A stretch of 64,000 nt of DNA. Origin: Planctomycetaceae bacterium. Lineage in GTDB: Bacteria > Planctomycetota > Planctomycetia > Pirellulales > Lacipirellulaceae. The stretch spans positions 222,145-286,144 of the forward strand of contig PABB01000056.1 in the NCBI GenBank assembly GCA_002702655.1. Reading direction: 5' to 3'. Made by a program: the position numbers and the translations under genes. The notes below the pieces were generated by a model, which was not told the origin of the DNA, searched no databases, and worked only from the letters and a program-made list of their open reading frames with translations. The first letter of the stretch is position 1. The number at the start of each line of letters is the position of its first letter. Shown piece by piece: positions 38,299 through 48,503 of this stretch.

Positions 38299-40284
38299 AT
38301 GGAAACCGCTTTTCTACTGGCGATCGTCTGCGCCTCCGGCGTGCAAACCGGCTGGCAACCCGCCGACGACGTCCCCGGCGCCTACCAGTACTCCGTGGCC
38401 GTCGATCCGCAAACGGCTCGAGCACTGACCGCCGATGGCCAACGAGCGATCGAAGTTGCCATACCGCAGGACCTGCGCCACATCAGCAGCATCCGGCTGA
38501 CGGTGGGCGATGAGCCGCTCGCTCGACGGCAGCGCGTGACGACGCTTAAGTCGCCGCTGCCCGCCGGGGCCGTCGAGACCCAAATGTACGAAGGCGCCGC
38601 TGGCGGCAGTCCGCGGTACGGCGCCCCGGCTGGCGGGACTTTCGATCCCTACGCCCAACCGCAACCTTCGGCTGAAGCATTGTTTTCAGGGACGCCGGGC
38701 GCCGCGCCGCGCTACCCAGGCGCCCCTGGCAGCTACCCGAATACGACCCCGACCGCCGCTGCTCCGACGGCGGCGAGCGACTACGCGCGCAACGTTGCGA
38801 ACCAGTACGGGCAAGCGGCCGGCCAAACCGCCGCCCAGTGGCAGGCCGAGGCGCAGCGTCAGTACGAGGCGGGGGTGCAGGCCGCCGCGACGCCGGTGCG
38901 AGATGCGCTGTCCAACGCCGGCGACCAGTTCCGCACGGCGATTGGCAATCTTGGCGATCGGTCGCGCGAAGCGCTGCAGGGCGTAACCCAACCGTTGACC
39001 GGACACGGACTGTTTCGGCCCGAATCGCCGGCGGCCGGTACGATGCAGAACCCGGGACCGCCTTGGGCGCCCGCGCTCGTGCAGTCGAATCCCAACATGG
39101 CAACGACCAGCGGCAATTGGGGCGCCGCGACGCCAACGGCCGCAGGCACTCGCCCCACTCCTGCCAACCCGTGGGACAACCCCGGCGGATTCAACGGCGC
39201 GGCGGCAAGCAATGCGCCCACGCCTGCCGGCAATTGGGCCGCCAGCCCTGCGGGCGCGCCCTACGCTGGTGCGGCAGGCGGGGCCGCGCAGCCGACGCCC
39301 GCCGGTACGACCGATCAGCGCGGCGGGGCGCCAACCTACGCAGCGCAGCCGTCCGGCGCCGCCAATCCTTACGGGCAACCGCCGGCCTCCAACCCGTACG
39401 GACAGCCGGCAGGATCGAACCCCTACGGCCAGAACCCTACAGCGGCGGCCCCGCGCGAGCGGATCGACTATCCGATCGATCCGCAGGATGCTGGCCGTTG
39501 GACCGGGGCCCAGCCCTCGGGCCCGTTGGTCCAGATCGGCGGCGATCGCTACGGCAATTCCGCGGCGTCGTCGGGGCAACAGCCCGCGGGCGCCGCGAGC
39601 CCGACCGGAGCGCAAGCCGGCGCTGGGGGCCTCGCGTCGCAGTGGCCAGGAAACCAAGGCGCTGGCGCCACGACCTCCGCGCAGCCGCCTTGGTATGGCG
39701 ATGGCTCACCACGCACCGCGGCCCAGCCGACCGGCGCCGCGGGCGGCGGCACATCGTTCGACGGCGGCCCGTCCTTCCCGAGGTCCTCATTTCCTGACTA
39801 CACCCAAAACGGCGCCGGCGGCGCAGGCCAGCAACCGCCCGCCGGGCAGGGAGGTTCCAACCCGCCGTCGATCACCGGCGACATGCTCGCCGGCGACGCC
39901 TCCGCCCCGTTGGACGGCGACCCGAGTGCGTTGTGGCCCGCCTCGCACAGCAATCCCACCGGCGCCGACGCGGGCCAGGGGGACGCGGCCGCGGGCCACG
40001 GCGACGCCGCGACAAATGCCGCCAATCCCAACGCCCCCGGCAACGACCGACCCACCGCCGCCGATTTTGGCTGGGACAATCCCGACGCGCAGACCGCCGG
40101 CGGCGCTCAACCGCCGGCGTCCGACCGCAACGTGATCCCGGTGATCGTCGCCTGGACGCTGCTATTCAGCAGCGTGGCCGGCAACGCTTACCTGCTGTGG
40201 AGCTACCTGGAAGTGCGGATGAAATACCGCACCCTCGTCCGCCGCGGCGGCCAGGGCGTGAGAACACGATTCGGGGCGGCGTAG
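38299..40284 (+). CDS. Pro/Gly/Ala-rich envelope protein with C-terminal membrane anchor
   Basis: This 661-residue protein has a short ordered N-terminus with a hydrophobic start (METAFLLAIVCASGVQTG) and a beta-rich block to about residue 90. A long Ala/Gly/Pro/Gln/Thr-rich low-complexity region follows, with NPYG-type repeats (GQPPASNPYGQPAGSNPYGQ). Near the C-terminus a single helix (VIVAWTLLFSSVAGNAYLLW) precedes a basic cytoplasmic tail. It is probably tethered to the inner membrane with most of the chain extended outside. No named family was recognised. Confidence 0.75.
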   Translation: METAFLLAIVCASGVQTGWQPADDVPGAYQYSVAVDPQTARALTADGQRAIEVAIPQDLRHISSIRLTVGDEPLARRQRVTTLKSPLPAGAVETQMYEGAAGGSPRYGAPAGGTFDPYAQPQPSAEALFSGTPGAAPRYPGAPGSYPNTTPTAAAPTAASDYARNVANQYGQAAGQTAAQWQAEAQRQYEAGVQAAATPVRDALSNAGDQFRTAIGNLGDRSREALQGVTQPLTGHGLFRPESPAAGTMQNPGPPWAPALVQSNPNMATTSGNWGAATPTAAGTRPTPANPWDNPGGFNGAAASNAPTPAGNWAASPAGAPYAGAAGGAAQPTPAGTTDQRGGAPTYAAQPSGAANPYGQPPASNPYGQPAGSNPYGQNPTAAAPRERIDYPIDPQDAGRWTGAQPSGPLVQIGGDRYGNSAASSGQQPAGAASPTGAQAGAGGLASQWPGNQGAGATTSAQPPWYGDGSPRTAAQPTGAAGGGTSFDGGPSFPRSSFPDYTQNGAGGAGQQPPAGQGGSNPPSITGDMLAGDASAPLDGDPSALWPASHSNPTGADAGQGDAAAGHGDAATNAANPNAPGNDRPTAADFGWDNPDAQTAGGAQPPASDRNVIPVIVAWTLLFSSVAGNAYLLWSYLEVRMKYRTLVRRGGQGVRTRFGAA

Positions 40285-40298
40285 CGGCCGAGTCGCGA

Positions 40299-41984
40299 TC
40301 ACTCGTCGGTGACGCATCCTTCGCTGGCGCTCTTTACGTTCTTGATGTACTTGTAGAGCGTCCCTCGCGTGGCCTTGTACGCCGGGGCCGTCCAGGCCGC
40401 TTTGCGGCGGGCGAATTCTTCGTCGCTCACCTCGACGGTGATGGTGTTCGCCTCGGCGTCGAGCGTGATCTTGTCGCCGTTTTCGACCAAGGCGATCGGG
40501 CCGCCGACTTGGGCTTCGGGGGTCACGTGGCCGACGATGAAGCCGTGGCTGCCGCCGCTGAAGCGGCCGTCGGTGATCAGCGCCACGTCGGCGCCCAGGC
40601 CCGCGCCCATGATGGCGCTGGTGGGGGTAAGCATCTCCGGCATGCCGGGACCGCCTTGGGGGCCTTCGTAGCGGATGATGACCACGTCGCCCTTGGCGAT
40701 CTTCTCCTGTTCCAAGGCGTGCAGCATGTCCTCTTCGCTGTCGAAACAGTTGGCCGTGCCGGTGAACTGCAGCCCCTCCTTGCCGGTGATTTTGGCCACG
40801 GCGCCGTCGGGGCAGAGATTGCCGCGCATGATGCGGATGTGGCCGGTCGCCTTGAGCGGCTTGTCGATCGGCCGCACCACGTCCTGCCCCTCGGCCAGGC
40901 CCGGCAGCTCGGCCAGATTCTCCGCGACGGTCTTGCCGGTCACGGTCATGCACGAGCCGTCGATCAGCCCCGCTTCCAGCAGCAGCTTCATGACCGCGGG
41001 GGTGCCGCCGACTTCGTGCAGTTCTTCCTGCACGTACTTGCCGCTGGGCTTCAGATCGGCCAGATAGGGCGTGCGATCGCTGACCGATTGGAAGTCGTCG
41101 ATGGTCAGCGGCACGTCCACGGCCCGCGCCATCGCCAGCAGGTGCAACACGGCGTTGGTGCTGCCGCCGACCGCCATGATGTACACCATGGCGTTCTCGA
41201 ACGCGGCGCGGGTCATGATGTCGCGTGGCTTCAGATCGCGCTCCAACAGGCGGCGCACCGCGGGGCCGGCGGCCAAGCACTCGCCCAGCTTGTCGGGATG
41301 CTCGGCGGGGATGCTGCTGCTGTAGGGCAGCGACATGCCCATCGCTTCGATGGCCGAGGCCATCGTGTTGGCCGTGTACATGCCGCCGCAGGCGCCGGCG
41401 CCGGGGCAACTGCTGCGGACGATCGACTTGCGCTCGTCTTCGCTGATTCGTCCGGCCAAAAACTCACCATAGCATTGAAAGGCGCTGACGATGTCGCGCT
41501 TCTCGGGGTCGCCGGAACTGGACTTCGTAAAGCCCGGCTTGATCGTGCCGCCATAGATCATCAGCCCGGGCCGATTGAGCCGGCCCATGGCCATCAGGCA
41601 GCCCGGCATATTCTTGTCGCACCCGGGCAGCGTGATGATGCCGTCGTACCACTGGGCCTGCATGACGGTCTCGACGCTGTCGGCAATGATGTCGCGCGAC
41701 TGCAGCGAGTAGCTCATGCCGCTGGTGCCCATCGAGATGCCGTCGCTGACCCCGATCGTGTTGAACCGCATGCCGACCAGCTCGGCCGCCTCGACGCCCT
41801 CTTTCACCTTGGCCGCCAAATCCAACAGGTGCATGTTGCACGTGTTGCCCTCGTACCACACGCTGGCGATGCCGACCTGCGGCTTGTCCATATCGGCTTC
41901 CGACAGGCCGCAGCCGTACAGCATGGCCTGGCTGGCGCCTTGGGATTTCGGCTGCGTGATGTGCGAGGAGTATTTGTTGAGCAT
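40299..41984 (-). CDS. ilvD: Dihydroxy-acid dehydratase
   Basis: This 561-residue iron-sulfur enzyme makes the 2-oxoacids for valine and isoleucine. Cluster ligands are visible: Cys49 in YEGNTCNMH, Cys122 in [10 protein letters not shown] and the Cys in [18 protein letters not shown]. The C-terminal [16 protein letters not shown] is also conserved. Length matches the family. No other ilv genes lie near it. Confidence 0.97.
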   Translation of the reverse strand: MLNKYSSHITQPKSQGASQAMLYGCGLSEADMDKPQVGIASVWYEGNTCNMHLLDLAAKVKEGVEAAELVGMRFNTIGVSDGISMGTSGMSYSLQSRDIIADSVETVMQAQWYDGIITLPGCDKNMPGCLMAMGRLNRPGLMIYGGTIKPGFTKSSSGDPEKRDIVSAFQCYGEFLAGRISEDERKSIVRSSCPGAGACGGMYTANTMASAIEAMGMSLPYSSSIPAEHPDKLGECLAAGPAVRRLLERDLKPRDIMTRAAFENAMVYIMAVGGSTNAVLHLLAMARAVDVPLTIDDFQSVSDRTPYLADLKPSGKYVQEELHEVGGTPAVMKLLLEAGLIDGSCMTVTGKTVAENLAELPGLAEGQDVVRPIDKPLKATGHIRIMRGNLCPDGAVAKITGKEGLQFTGTANCFDSEEDMLHALEQEKIAKGDVVIIRYEGPQGGPGMPEMLTPTSAIMGAGLGADVALITDGRFSGGSHGFIVGHVTPEAQVGGPIALVENGDKITLDAEANTITVEVSDEEFARRKAAWTAPAYKATRGTLYKYIKNVKSASEGCVTDE

Positions 41985-42257
41985 GGCGGAACGAGAGAGG
42001 TCGGAGTGGAGAGGTCAGAGGTCAGGGAGCGGCGGAGCGAGCGCCGTTCGCGCGTCCGTTTTCCGCCGGAACCCTACCAGGTCGCCGGCGGAGCGCCGCG
42101 AAGACACGATTCTAGCGTACGCGGGTCGGACGCGGCAGGCGTGCCGCGGGTTCGCTTGCCGAGCGGAGGATAGCCCCGAGCGCCGCCAGCGAATTGGCCA
42201 ACTCGCGGCTGAGGGGCCGATCGGTGACAGCCGATAGCCGACAGCCGCCCTAGGCGC

Positions 42258-42770
42258 TCACAGCACCCGTTGCATGAACACCACGTCGAGCCAGCGGTCG
42301 AATTTGCGACCGATTTTCGGGAACCGGCCGACCTGCTCGTAGCCCAGCTTGGCGTGCAGCGCGATGCTGGCGGTCTGTTCGGCGTCGATCACGGCGATGA
42401 TGGCCTTCAGTTCGGCCGCCTTCGCCCGCTCGATTTGATCGGCCAGGATCGTTGAGCCGATGCCCTGGCGGTGCTGTTCGGGAGCGACGTACACGGAGTT
42501 TTCCGCGGTGAAGCGGTACGCCGAGCGACTGCGGAACGGATGCAACGAACCCCAGCCGACGATCACCTCGCCCCCGTCGTCGTCGGTCAGCACAGCGACG
42601 GTGACCGGGTGGCACGCCTGCCGGCCCGCGAACCAGGCTTCGCGCTGCTGGATCGTCCACGGCGCCTCGTCATACGTCGTGGTCGACTGAGGCACGTAGT
42701 GATTGTAGATGCGATTGATCTCCGCCAGATCGGCGGCGGTCGCGAGTCGGATAGCAGGCGGGGCGGGCAT
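42258..42770 (-). CDS. GNAT family N-acetyltransferase (phosphinothricin acetyltransferase-like)
   Basis: This 170-residue protein fits the Pat/YncA-like branch: IRLATAADLAEINRIYNHYV, the VYVAPEQHRQGIGSTIL acetyl-CoA motif (Q/RxxGxG/A) and LHAKLGYEQVGRFPKIGRKF. It acetylates amino groups of small molecules, possibly methionine derivatives or phosphinothricin. The start at 42770 gives the family N-terminus; the open frame continues to 42917 without similarity. Confidence 0.88.
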   Translation of the reverse strand: MPAPPAIRLATAADLAEINRIYNHYVPQSTTTYDEAPWTIQQREAWFAGRQACHPVTVAVLTDDDGGEVIVGWGSLHPFRSRSAYRFTAENSVYVAPEQHRQGIGSTILADQIERAKAAELKAIIAVIDAEQTASIALHAKLGYEQVGRFPKIGRKFDRWLDVVFMQRVL

Positions 42771-43030
42771 GGCAAGCGGCGGTCGGGGGAAGTTCAACTC
42801 CGTTATAACCACCGGCCGCCCCGGGGCAGAAGGGGCAAGGCGGAAACTCGCCGACGCGCTTTTTCGCGGGCGCCGATCCGACGGGCGCCGTTCGCTACGG
42901 CAGCCGAAAATTGTCATGACCGCTGCAACCGTTACTGCAGGGCTTGTGGGCGGGCGCCCCCGCCCGTGGGGGCGAACTATGCTTTCGTACTTGCTTGTCC
43001 CGACTGCTTGCCCCGAACGACGAACCGTCG

Positions 43031-44020
43031 ATGTACACGATCAATCCGCTCCCGCAACCCGAGGCCCCGCCCGAGCCGCCCGTGCAGGCTCCTCCCGGTC
43101 AGGTCATGTTGGCCGACGGCACGTTCGCGGAGCTGGAGGGCCGCGCGCTGGACGAGTTGCAGCAACTGCAATACGAGCAAGAACGTAAATTTGCTGCGGC
43201 GATCATGGCGTGTCCGGCGGGCTCGCATCAGCGCGGGCTGGTCGTCGGCCAGGCCTACGACACAGTATGCGGAATCCTGGCGGCGCAGCAATTCGCGGCC
43301 GGCCAGACCGATGCGCCGCTGATCATGGGCTTCGACCAACGCTATACGCAACTCGTGTTGCGGTTGCTGGAGAAGCAAATCGCCGGCGGCATGGGGCGAC
43401 CGCATCTGTTTGAGATTGGCTACGGCAGCGGCGCGCTGCTGAAAGAGGTGCGCGCTCACGGCCACACCGTCGGGGGCATCGAAGTCTCCTCGACGATGCG
43501 CGACCAAGCGGCGGCGGAGATTGGCGAGCGCTACGCCAAAGACCTGCTGCTGGGCGACTTCCGCGAAGTGCAGCCGGACGACGTCGAGAAGCGCCCCACG
43601 GTCATCTTTTGGAACGACGTGCTGGAGCACCTGGGACCCGACGAAGTGCAGAGCTTTGTCGACCACGCCCACAAGTTGCTGGCTCCCGGGGGCGTGCTGG
43701 TGACCATCACGCCCAACTGGCTGCTGCGTCCCTCGGACGTGACGGCCGTATTCCACCCCCCGCGCACTCAGGCTTGCGGCCTGCACTTGAAAGAATATCG
43801 CCTGAAAGAAGTCGCCCGACTGTTACGGCGGGCCGGGTTCCGACGCATCGCCACGCCGCTGTTCGCGACACACGGCCGCTTGGTTACGCTCGCCGGCGGC
43901 GGACGATTGGTGAAGCAACTGCTCGAGCCGGCATTGGACAAGCTGCCGGTGAAATACGCCCGGCTCCTCTGCCGCGGCTGGGCAATGAGCATCACGCTCG
44001 CCACCAAGCGGCGGAAGTGA
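43031..44020 (+). CDS. SAM-dependent class I methyltransferase
   Basis: This 329-residue protein has a central Rossmann-type methyltransferase: LFEIGYGSGALLKEVRAHGH (motif I, with the SAM loop), GIEVSS (motif II) and TVIFWNDVLEHLGPDEV (motif IV). The later VTITPNWLLRPSD and hydrophobic tail resemble the Methyltransf_23 group. The substrate is unknown. The N-terminal 60 residues are Pro-rich and possibly disordered. The start at 43031 fits the family better than the GTG at 42944. Confidence 0.87.
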   Translation: MYTINPLPQPEAPPEPPVQAPPGQVMLADGTFAELEGRALDELQQLQYEQERKFAAAIMACPAGSHQRGLVVGQAYDTVCGILAAQQFAAGQTDAPLIMGFDQRYTQLVLRLLEKQIAGGMGRPHLFEIGYGSGALLKEVRAHGHTVGGIEVSSTMRDQAAAEIGERYAKDLLLGDFREVQPDDVEKRPTVIFWNDVLEHLGPDEVQSFVDHAHKLLAPGGVLVTITPNWLLRPSDVTAVFHPPRTQACGLHLKEYRLKEVARLLRRAGFRRIATPLFATHGRLVTLAGGGRLVKQLLEPALDKLPVKYARLLCRGWAMSITLATKRRK

Positions 44021-44026
44021 GAGCGT

Positions 44027-44064
44027 GAGCTGTTAGCTATCAGCGGTCAGCTGTCAGCCGTCAG
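44027..44064. repeat. Degenerate cagctgtcagcc-type repeat
   Basis: The short sequence gagctgttagctatcagcgg and the following tcagctgtcagccgtcag contain overlapping copies of an agctgtcagc core. Similar cores occur at 42222-42247, at the end of the ilvD-GNAT gap. These appear to be one dispersed intergenic family. Confidence 0.4.
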
Positions 44065-44149
44065 ACAAGGGCTCCGAAGCCGCGAACCGGCTTGGTCGCC
44101 GCGGCGTTGCTGATTCGTCGCGACCTCATGACAACGCGGCGCATGCCGC

Positions 44150-45022
44150 TCAAATCCGCTCGCCCGCGTACACGCGCACCGCTGAACCATCGGCATAGAA
44201 CGCCGAGGCCGGCGGCTGGCTGAGCGGCTTGACGAAAGCCTCGCCGTAGAGTTCGGCGACGTTTGCGTCGAACGTGAAATCTTCCGCCGGTGCTGACTGC
44301 CACGACGGATGCGCTACCTGGTATTCCTTGGTGCCGCCATCGCGTTGGCGACTGTAGCCCCAGTAGTGCTCGGCGATGAACTGGTCGAGCGACCCCGGCG
44401 CCAGCGGTCGCAGTGCCGCCGCCGGGCGCATCGTCACACGCGACTCGGCGTCAGCCCACCGCCACGAAAACTCCAGCGACTTCGGCGGCGCGGCCGCTTG
44501 TTCCCGCGGCGTGATCGCGTGTCGCATGGGGGCGTACCAGTAGTTTTCGTTGTACAACGTCCGGGCCACCCAGGCGATGGCTCGGCGAGGGACCAGTTCG
44601 CGGACGAACACAACGCCGCGCCGCCAGCCTTCGGCCGCGCGGCGTCGGACGTACAACCGCAGGTTGACCTCGTCGAAGTCCATGTGCCCGGGAACCGGCA
44701 GCCCGAGGACGCGCGTGTTGAGAAACCGAAACGCTACGATCGAGGCATACGTGCGGTCCTCATGGAAATCGATCTCCGTCCCCGCTGGCACGAAGGGCGC
44801 CACGATCTCGGGCGCGATCTCGTAGTTGAGCATCACCAGATGCCGCCAACGGGCCGATAGAAACGGTCGCCGTGCCGGCCACTCGTACTGGGGCGCGGGG
44901 GCCGATTGCGCTGCGACGGCGGTCTGAGTTTCGGTGAGTTGTGACACGGCTACGATTCCAGGGCGAGCGTTTTCTTGCCACCGCCAGTGCGAGTCTAACC
45001 GCCAGACGGGAGACGAGTTCAC
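44150..45022 (-). CDS. DUF2071 (YqjF-like) protein
   Basis: This 290-residue soluble protein matches DUF2071: WRHLVMLNYEIAPEIVAPFV, TYASIVAFRFLNTRVLGLPV, NLRLYVRRR, GVVFVRELVPRRAIAWVART, a YWYAPM segment and FIAEHYWGYSRQ near the end. The family function is not established. Both plausible starts are GTG (45022, or 44947 for 265 residues); the domain begins downstream of either. Confidence 0.85.
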   Translation of the reverse strand: MNSSPVWRLDSHWRWQENARPGIVAVSQLTETQTAVAAQSAPAPQYEWPARRPFLSARWRHLVMLNYEIAPEIVAPFVPAGTEIDFHEDRTYASIVAFRFLNTRVLGLPVPGHMDFDEVNLRLYVRRRAAEGWRRGVVFVRELVPRRAIAWVARTLYNENYWYAPMRHAITPREQAAAPPKSLEFSWRWADAESRVTMRPAAALRPLAPGSLDQFIAEHYWGYSRQRDGGTKEYQVAHPSWQSAPAEDFTFDANVAELYGEAFVKPLSQPPASAFYADGSAVRVYAGERI

Positions 45023-45061
45023 CTGCGCGGTGCACGTAACAGCGCGGCGGCTGGGCCAGCG

Positions 45062-45574
45062 TCACGCCGTCGGCGGCTTGCGATACCGTAGCGTCATCCG
45101 CAGCGTCAGCCACCCGACGGTTGCCAGCAGCCCGGTTAGCGTCAACCACATCGACTTCATGTGCACCGGGTCGCGGAGATTCGCCGCCAGCGCATCGTGC
45201 GTCATGAACGCCAGAAACAGAGTCGTCGCCGCGATGATCCACACGGTCGTGTGGGCCATATCCGCGCGGGTCGACGCTTCATGTTCGGGAGCGAGCCACT
45301 TGTCCTTGTGCGGAACGTTGATCATCGCCCGCGGGCCGCGGCGGATCATCCACTCGGCAACGCCGCCCAGCGCCGCTAGGCCGGTCAGCGTCCCCAGCAT
45401 GATCGCCACAAACGACTGCTTGCTGCCCCAACCGTTGGGGTTGCCGCCCGCGTCGAAATGGCTTGCTACGTTCTGCGGCAACTGCGGGTACAACCGCACA
45501 GTGTCGACGACGCTGACCGTGACCGTCAGCAGAATGACGATCCAGGCGAGCCGCGTGTTGAAGGCCTTTATCAT
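45062..45574 (-). CDS. DUF1648 membrane protein
   Basis: This 170-residue protein has about four transmembrane helices. The segment YPQLPQNVASHFDAGGNPNG is the DUF1648 signature found at the start of SdpI-type immunity and transport proteins. The C-terminal SdpI half is lacking. The start at 45574 (MIKAFNTR) leads directly into the first helix. It lies 39 bases before the DUF2071 start, so the two may be co-transcribed. Confidence 0.82.
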   Translation of the reverse strand: MIKAFNTRLAWIVILLTVTVSVVDTVRLYPQLPQNVASHFDAGGNPNGWGSKQSFVAIMLGTLTGLAALGGVAEWMIRRGPRAMINVPHKDKWLAPEHEASTRADMAHTTVWIIAATTLFLAFMTHDALAANLRDPVHMKSMWLTLTGLLATVGWLTLRMTLRYRKPPTA

Positions 45575-45848
45575 CACATCGCCATCGCGGGAACAATTTG
45601 ACCGATATCGATTCAATCGGACGCGGGGAACTCATCCTCAAGCGATTCGCCCGGCAGTTGAAGAGCTGAGTACGAATCCGCGCGGGATTGGCGGAATCGC
45701 TGGTTTCTGCCGCCGCGACCCGCAAGGAGACGGCCCGGCGTACGAATGAGCAGGCGAACGCCGGGCATCGACAGCCGCACGCCGGGCCGCCAGACTAACA
45801 GTTGCCGCTTCTCCGCCCGTTCGATGACTTATCGCAAAGGATGAAGCC

Positions 45849-47213
45849 ATGCTCGCGAGATTCTTTGTTGCCGCGGTTGCGGCGTCGATGTTGGCGAGCC
45901 CCGCGCAACCGATCGCCGCGGCGCCCCCGCGGGTCGTGAAAGCGTCGCCCGACAACGGCAATGCCGACGTCGACCCCGCGACGCGCGAGTTGCGCATCAC
46001 CTTCGATCAACCGATGGACCCCGGCGGCAGATCGATCGTGGGCGGCGGCGAGACGTTTCCCGAACTCATCGGCCAACCCCGTTGGCGCGACGGCAATCGG
46101 ACCTTCGTAATGCGGCTGAAGCTGCAACCCGAGCACGACTACTGGCTGAGCATCAACAACCAACGGTTCACGAACTTCCGCAACCGCGCCGGCGAACCGG
46201 CCGTGCCGTATCCGATCGCCTTTCGCACGGCGGCTGCGGGAGCTGCCAACGACCTTCCCGGCGCCGAACAGGCGGACGACGCCGCCGCGAATCTGGAGGC
46301 ATACGAAATCGCTCGCGACGCTGTCGAGAACGCCTACTCTTACCGCGATCGGCTGGACGTGGACTGGGGCCAGCGGTTCGAAGCCGCTCGCAAGCGGCTG
46401 ATTGACGCCAAGTCGCCGCAGGATTTTGCCAAACGGCTGGCCATGGTGCTGGCCAAAGCCGAAGACAAGCACGTCTGGCTGACCGTCGAGGGCCAGCACG
46501 TGCCCAGCTTCGTCCGGCCCGCCGTGCCGAACGCCAACTTCAAGCTGCTGCCGCGACTGGTGCCGAAGTGGCAGATGCACGGCAAGCATCTGGCCACCGG
46601 CGACTGGGGCGACGGCGTGAAATACCTGGCGGTCGACAACTGGACGCAGAGCGGCGTGGCGGACGATCTGGGGGCGGCCCTTGCCGCGGTGCAGGACGCC
46701 CAAGGACTAATTATCGACGTCCGCAGCAATGGCGGCGGCGACGAACGGCTTGCCCAGCAAGTCGCCGGCTGCTTTACCGATGAGCGATTGCTGTACGGCA
46801 AGAACGTGTACCGCGACCCGCAATCGCCGACCGGCTTCACGGACCCGCCCTACGAGCGCTGGCTGGAGCCCAACGCCGAGGGGCCGCGGATCAAAGCCAA
46901 GGCAGTCGTGTTGACCGGCCCTGTCGTGATGAGCAGTTGCGAATCGTTTCTGCTGATGATGAAAGCGGCCGGCGCCACGCTGGTCGGCGATCGCTCGCAG
47001 GGCAGCTCCGGCAACCCCAAGCCGCACGATTTGGGCAATGGCGTGGTTCTGTTCCTGCCGTCGTGGAAAGACATGACGCCCGCGGGCGACGAGTTGGAGG
47101 GGGTCGGCATCCCGCCGGACGTGCCGGTGAAGGCCACGGCCCGCGACTTCCAACGCGGCGACCCCGTGCTGGAAGCGGCGCTGAAGTTGTTGCGCAAGCC
47201 AAGCGAGCGCTGA
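45849..47213 (+). CDS. Secreted S41-like peptidase with N-terminal Ig-like domain
   Basis: This 454-residue protein has a signal peptide (FFVAAVAASMLASPAQPIAAA). Next is an Ig-like Big_5 type domain (VVKASPDNGNADVDPATREL, then ITFDQPMD). The C-terminal region is tail-specific-protease-like: GLIIDVRSNGGGDE, then the nucleophile region VVMSSCESFLLMMK and VGDRSQGSSGNP. Compared with CtpA there is no clear PDZ domain. It is probably an exported Ser protease. The start has AAAGGATG upstream. Its stop lies 13 bases from a paired-hairpin repeat. Confidence 0.85.
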   Translation: MLARFFVAAVAASMLASPAQPIAAAPPRVVKASPDNGNADVDPATRELRITFDQPMDPGGRSIVGGGETFPELIGQPRWRDGNRTFVMRLKLQPEHDYWLSINNQRFTNFRNRAGEPAVPYPIAFRTAAAGAANDLPGAEQADDAAANLEAYEIARDAVENAYSYRDRLDVDWGQRFEAARKRLIDAKSPQDFAKRLAMVLAKAEDKHVWLTVEGQHVPSFVRPAVPNANFKLLPRLVPKWQMHGKHLATGDWGDGVKYLAVDNWTQSGVADDLGAALAAVQDAQGLIIDVRSNGGGDERLAQQVAGCFTDERLLYGKNVYRDPQSPTGFTDPPYERWLEPNAEGPRIKAKAVVLTGPVVMSSCESFLLMMKAAGATLVGDRSQGSSGNPKPHDLGNGVVLFLPSWKDMTPAGDELEGVGIPPDVPVKATARDFQRGDPVLEAALKLLRKPSER

Positions 47214-47226
47214 AGAAAGCAAATCC

Positions 47227-47303
47227 GTGTGCCACGGATCTGTGAGCCGTGCGCAGTGGAGAAACGGGCGGCACTTCACACGGCTCACAGAGCCGTGGCA
47301 CGC
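47227..47303. repeat. Second copy of the cacggctctgtgagccgtg paired hairpin
   Basis: The arms (47227-47251 and 47279-47303) flank a 27-base spacer, the same 25-27-25 geometry as at 28381-28457. Spacer sequences differ between the copies, while the arms and tag are nearly identical. The element lies between the convergent S41-like protease and alcohol dehydrogenase genes. Confidence 0.88.
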
Positions 47304-47326
47304 GCTGGCAAGCAGCGCGATGTCCC

Positions 47327-48376
47327 TCACCCGGTGAAATCGGTGATCACCGCCACCCCCGGTGCGCTGCCGGCGGTCATTTGCTGCAGCGCCGCGGCGG
47401 ACTCGCTCAGCGTGATGCGGCGCGTAATCAACTCGCCCAGCGGCAACGTCCCATCGGCGACCATCTGCAGCAGCGGCCCGTAATCGGCGGCCGCCAGGCC
47501 GTGGCTGCCGACGGCGGTGAGTTCGTAGGCGATGACGCGCTCCCACGGCAGTCGCGGGCGAAAGTCCCCGCCGGCTAGCAGCCCAACCTGCACGTGCCGC
47601 CCGCAGCGGCGCAGGCAGAGCAGCGAGTTGCTGGCGGTCGCAGACCCGCCCAGGCAGTCGAGCGACACGTGCGCGCCGCCGTCGGTGAGCTCCTCGATCG
47701 CCGCGGGGACGTCATCCAATTCAGCGCCGTTGAGCGTGGCCGCCGCGCCGAACTGCCGCGCCATCGCCAGCGCACCCGGCTGCACGTCGACGGCGATCGG
47801 CCGCGCGCCCAGCGCCGCGGCAATCATTATCGCCGCCAACCCCACGCCGCCGCAGCCATGCACGGCGACCCACTGCTCGGGCCCCACGGCGCCCTGCAGT
47901 GCGACCGCCCGATACGCGGTGGCCGTGCGGCAGCCCAAGCTGGCGGCCACGTCGAATGACAGCGTCTCATCGAGCGGCACCAGATTGAAGTCGGCAAAGC
48001 GCACCGCCACCCGCTCGGCAAACGCCCCCCAACCCGTGAACCCGGGTTGAAACTGCCGCGGGCAAACCTGGGCGGCGCCGCTCTGACACTCCTCGCAGGC
48101 GCCGCACCCGGCCACAAACGGCATCGTCACGCGATCGCCCGGGCGCCACTTGGTCACGTTGGCGCCGATCTCGGCCACCACGCCGGCAAACTCGTGCCCC
48201 GGCACATGCGGCAGCGTCTGAATGTCGGCGTCGTGCCCCTGCCAGCCATGCCAGTCGCTGCGACACACGCCCGCCGCGCGGACTTCGATCACGACGCCGC
48301 CGTCCGGCGGCGCGGGCTCCGCAACCGACGCCACTCGCAACAGTCCGCAAAACTGATCGTAGAGCAGCGCTCGCAT
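47327..48376 (-). CDS. Zinc-dependent alcohol dehydrogenase (MDR family)
   Basis: This 349-residue enzyme has the catalytic-zinc residues Cys38 (AGVCRSDWHGW) and the His/Glu of PGHEFAGVV, the structural-zinc cysteines CGACEECQSGAAQVC, and the NAD(P) motif GCGGVGLAAI. It resembles the threonine/alcohol dehydrogenase-like members that act on aldehydes and alcohols; the substrate cannot be read from sequence. Confidence 0.92.
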   Translation of the reverse strand: MRALLYDQFCGLLRVASVAEPAPPDGGVVIEVRAAGVCRSDWHGWQGHDADIQTLPHVPGHEFAGVVAEIGANVTKWRPGDRVTMPFVAGCGACEECQSGAAQVCPRQFQPGFTGWGAFAERVAVRFADFNLVPLDETLSFDVAASLGCRTATAYRAVALQGAVGPEQWVAVHGCGGVGLAAIMIAAALGARPIAVDVQPGALAMARQFGAAATLNGAELDDVPAAIEELTDGGAHVSLDCLGGSATASNSLLCLRRCGRHVQVGLLAGGDFRPRLPWERVIAYELTAVGSHGLAAADYGPLLQMVADGTLPLGELITRRITLSESAAALQQMTAGSAPGVAVITDFTG

Positions 48377-48503
48377 GGTGGTCGCAATATGCAGGGGGAG
48401 TGCGAAGCTCTGCTGAGCCCGTCAGCAATCAACGTAGCACGGCGGCCCATGACCGTGCCACAGCGAACCGCACCGGGCGGCAGAACTGTCCCCCGGGCAG
48501 GCG

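Noticed and set aside
39933-42173. A 746-codon plus-strand frame over ilvD
   Set aside because: It is antisense to ilvD, whose Fe-S motifs are complete.
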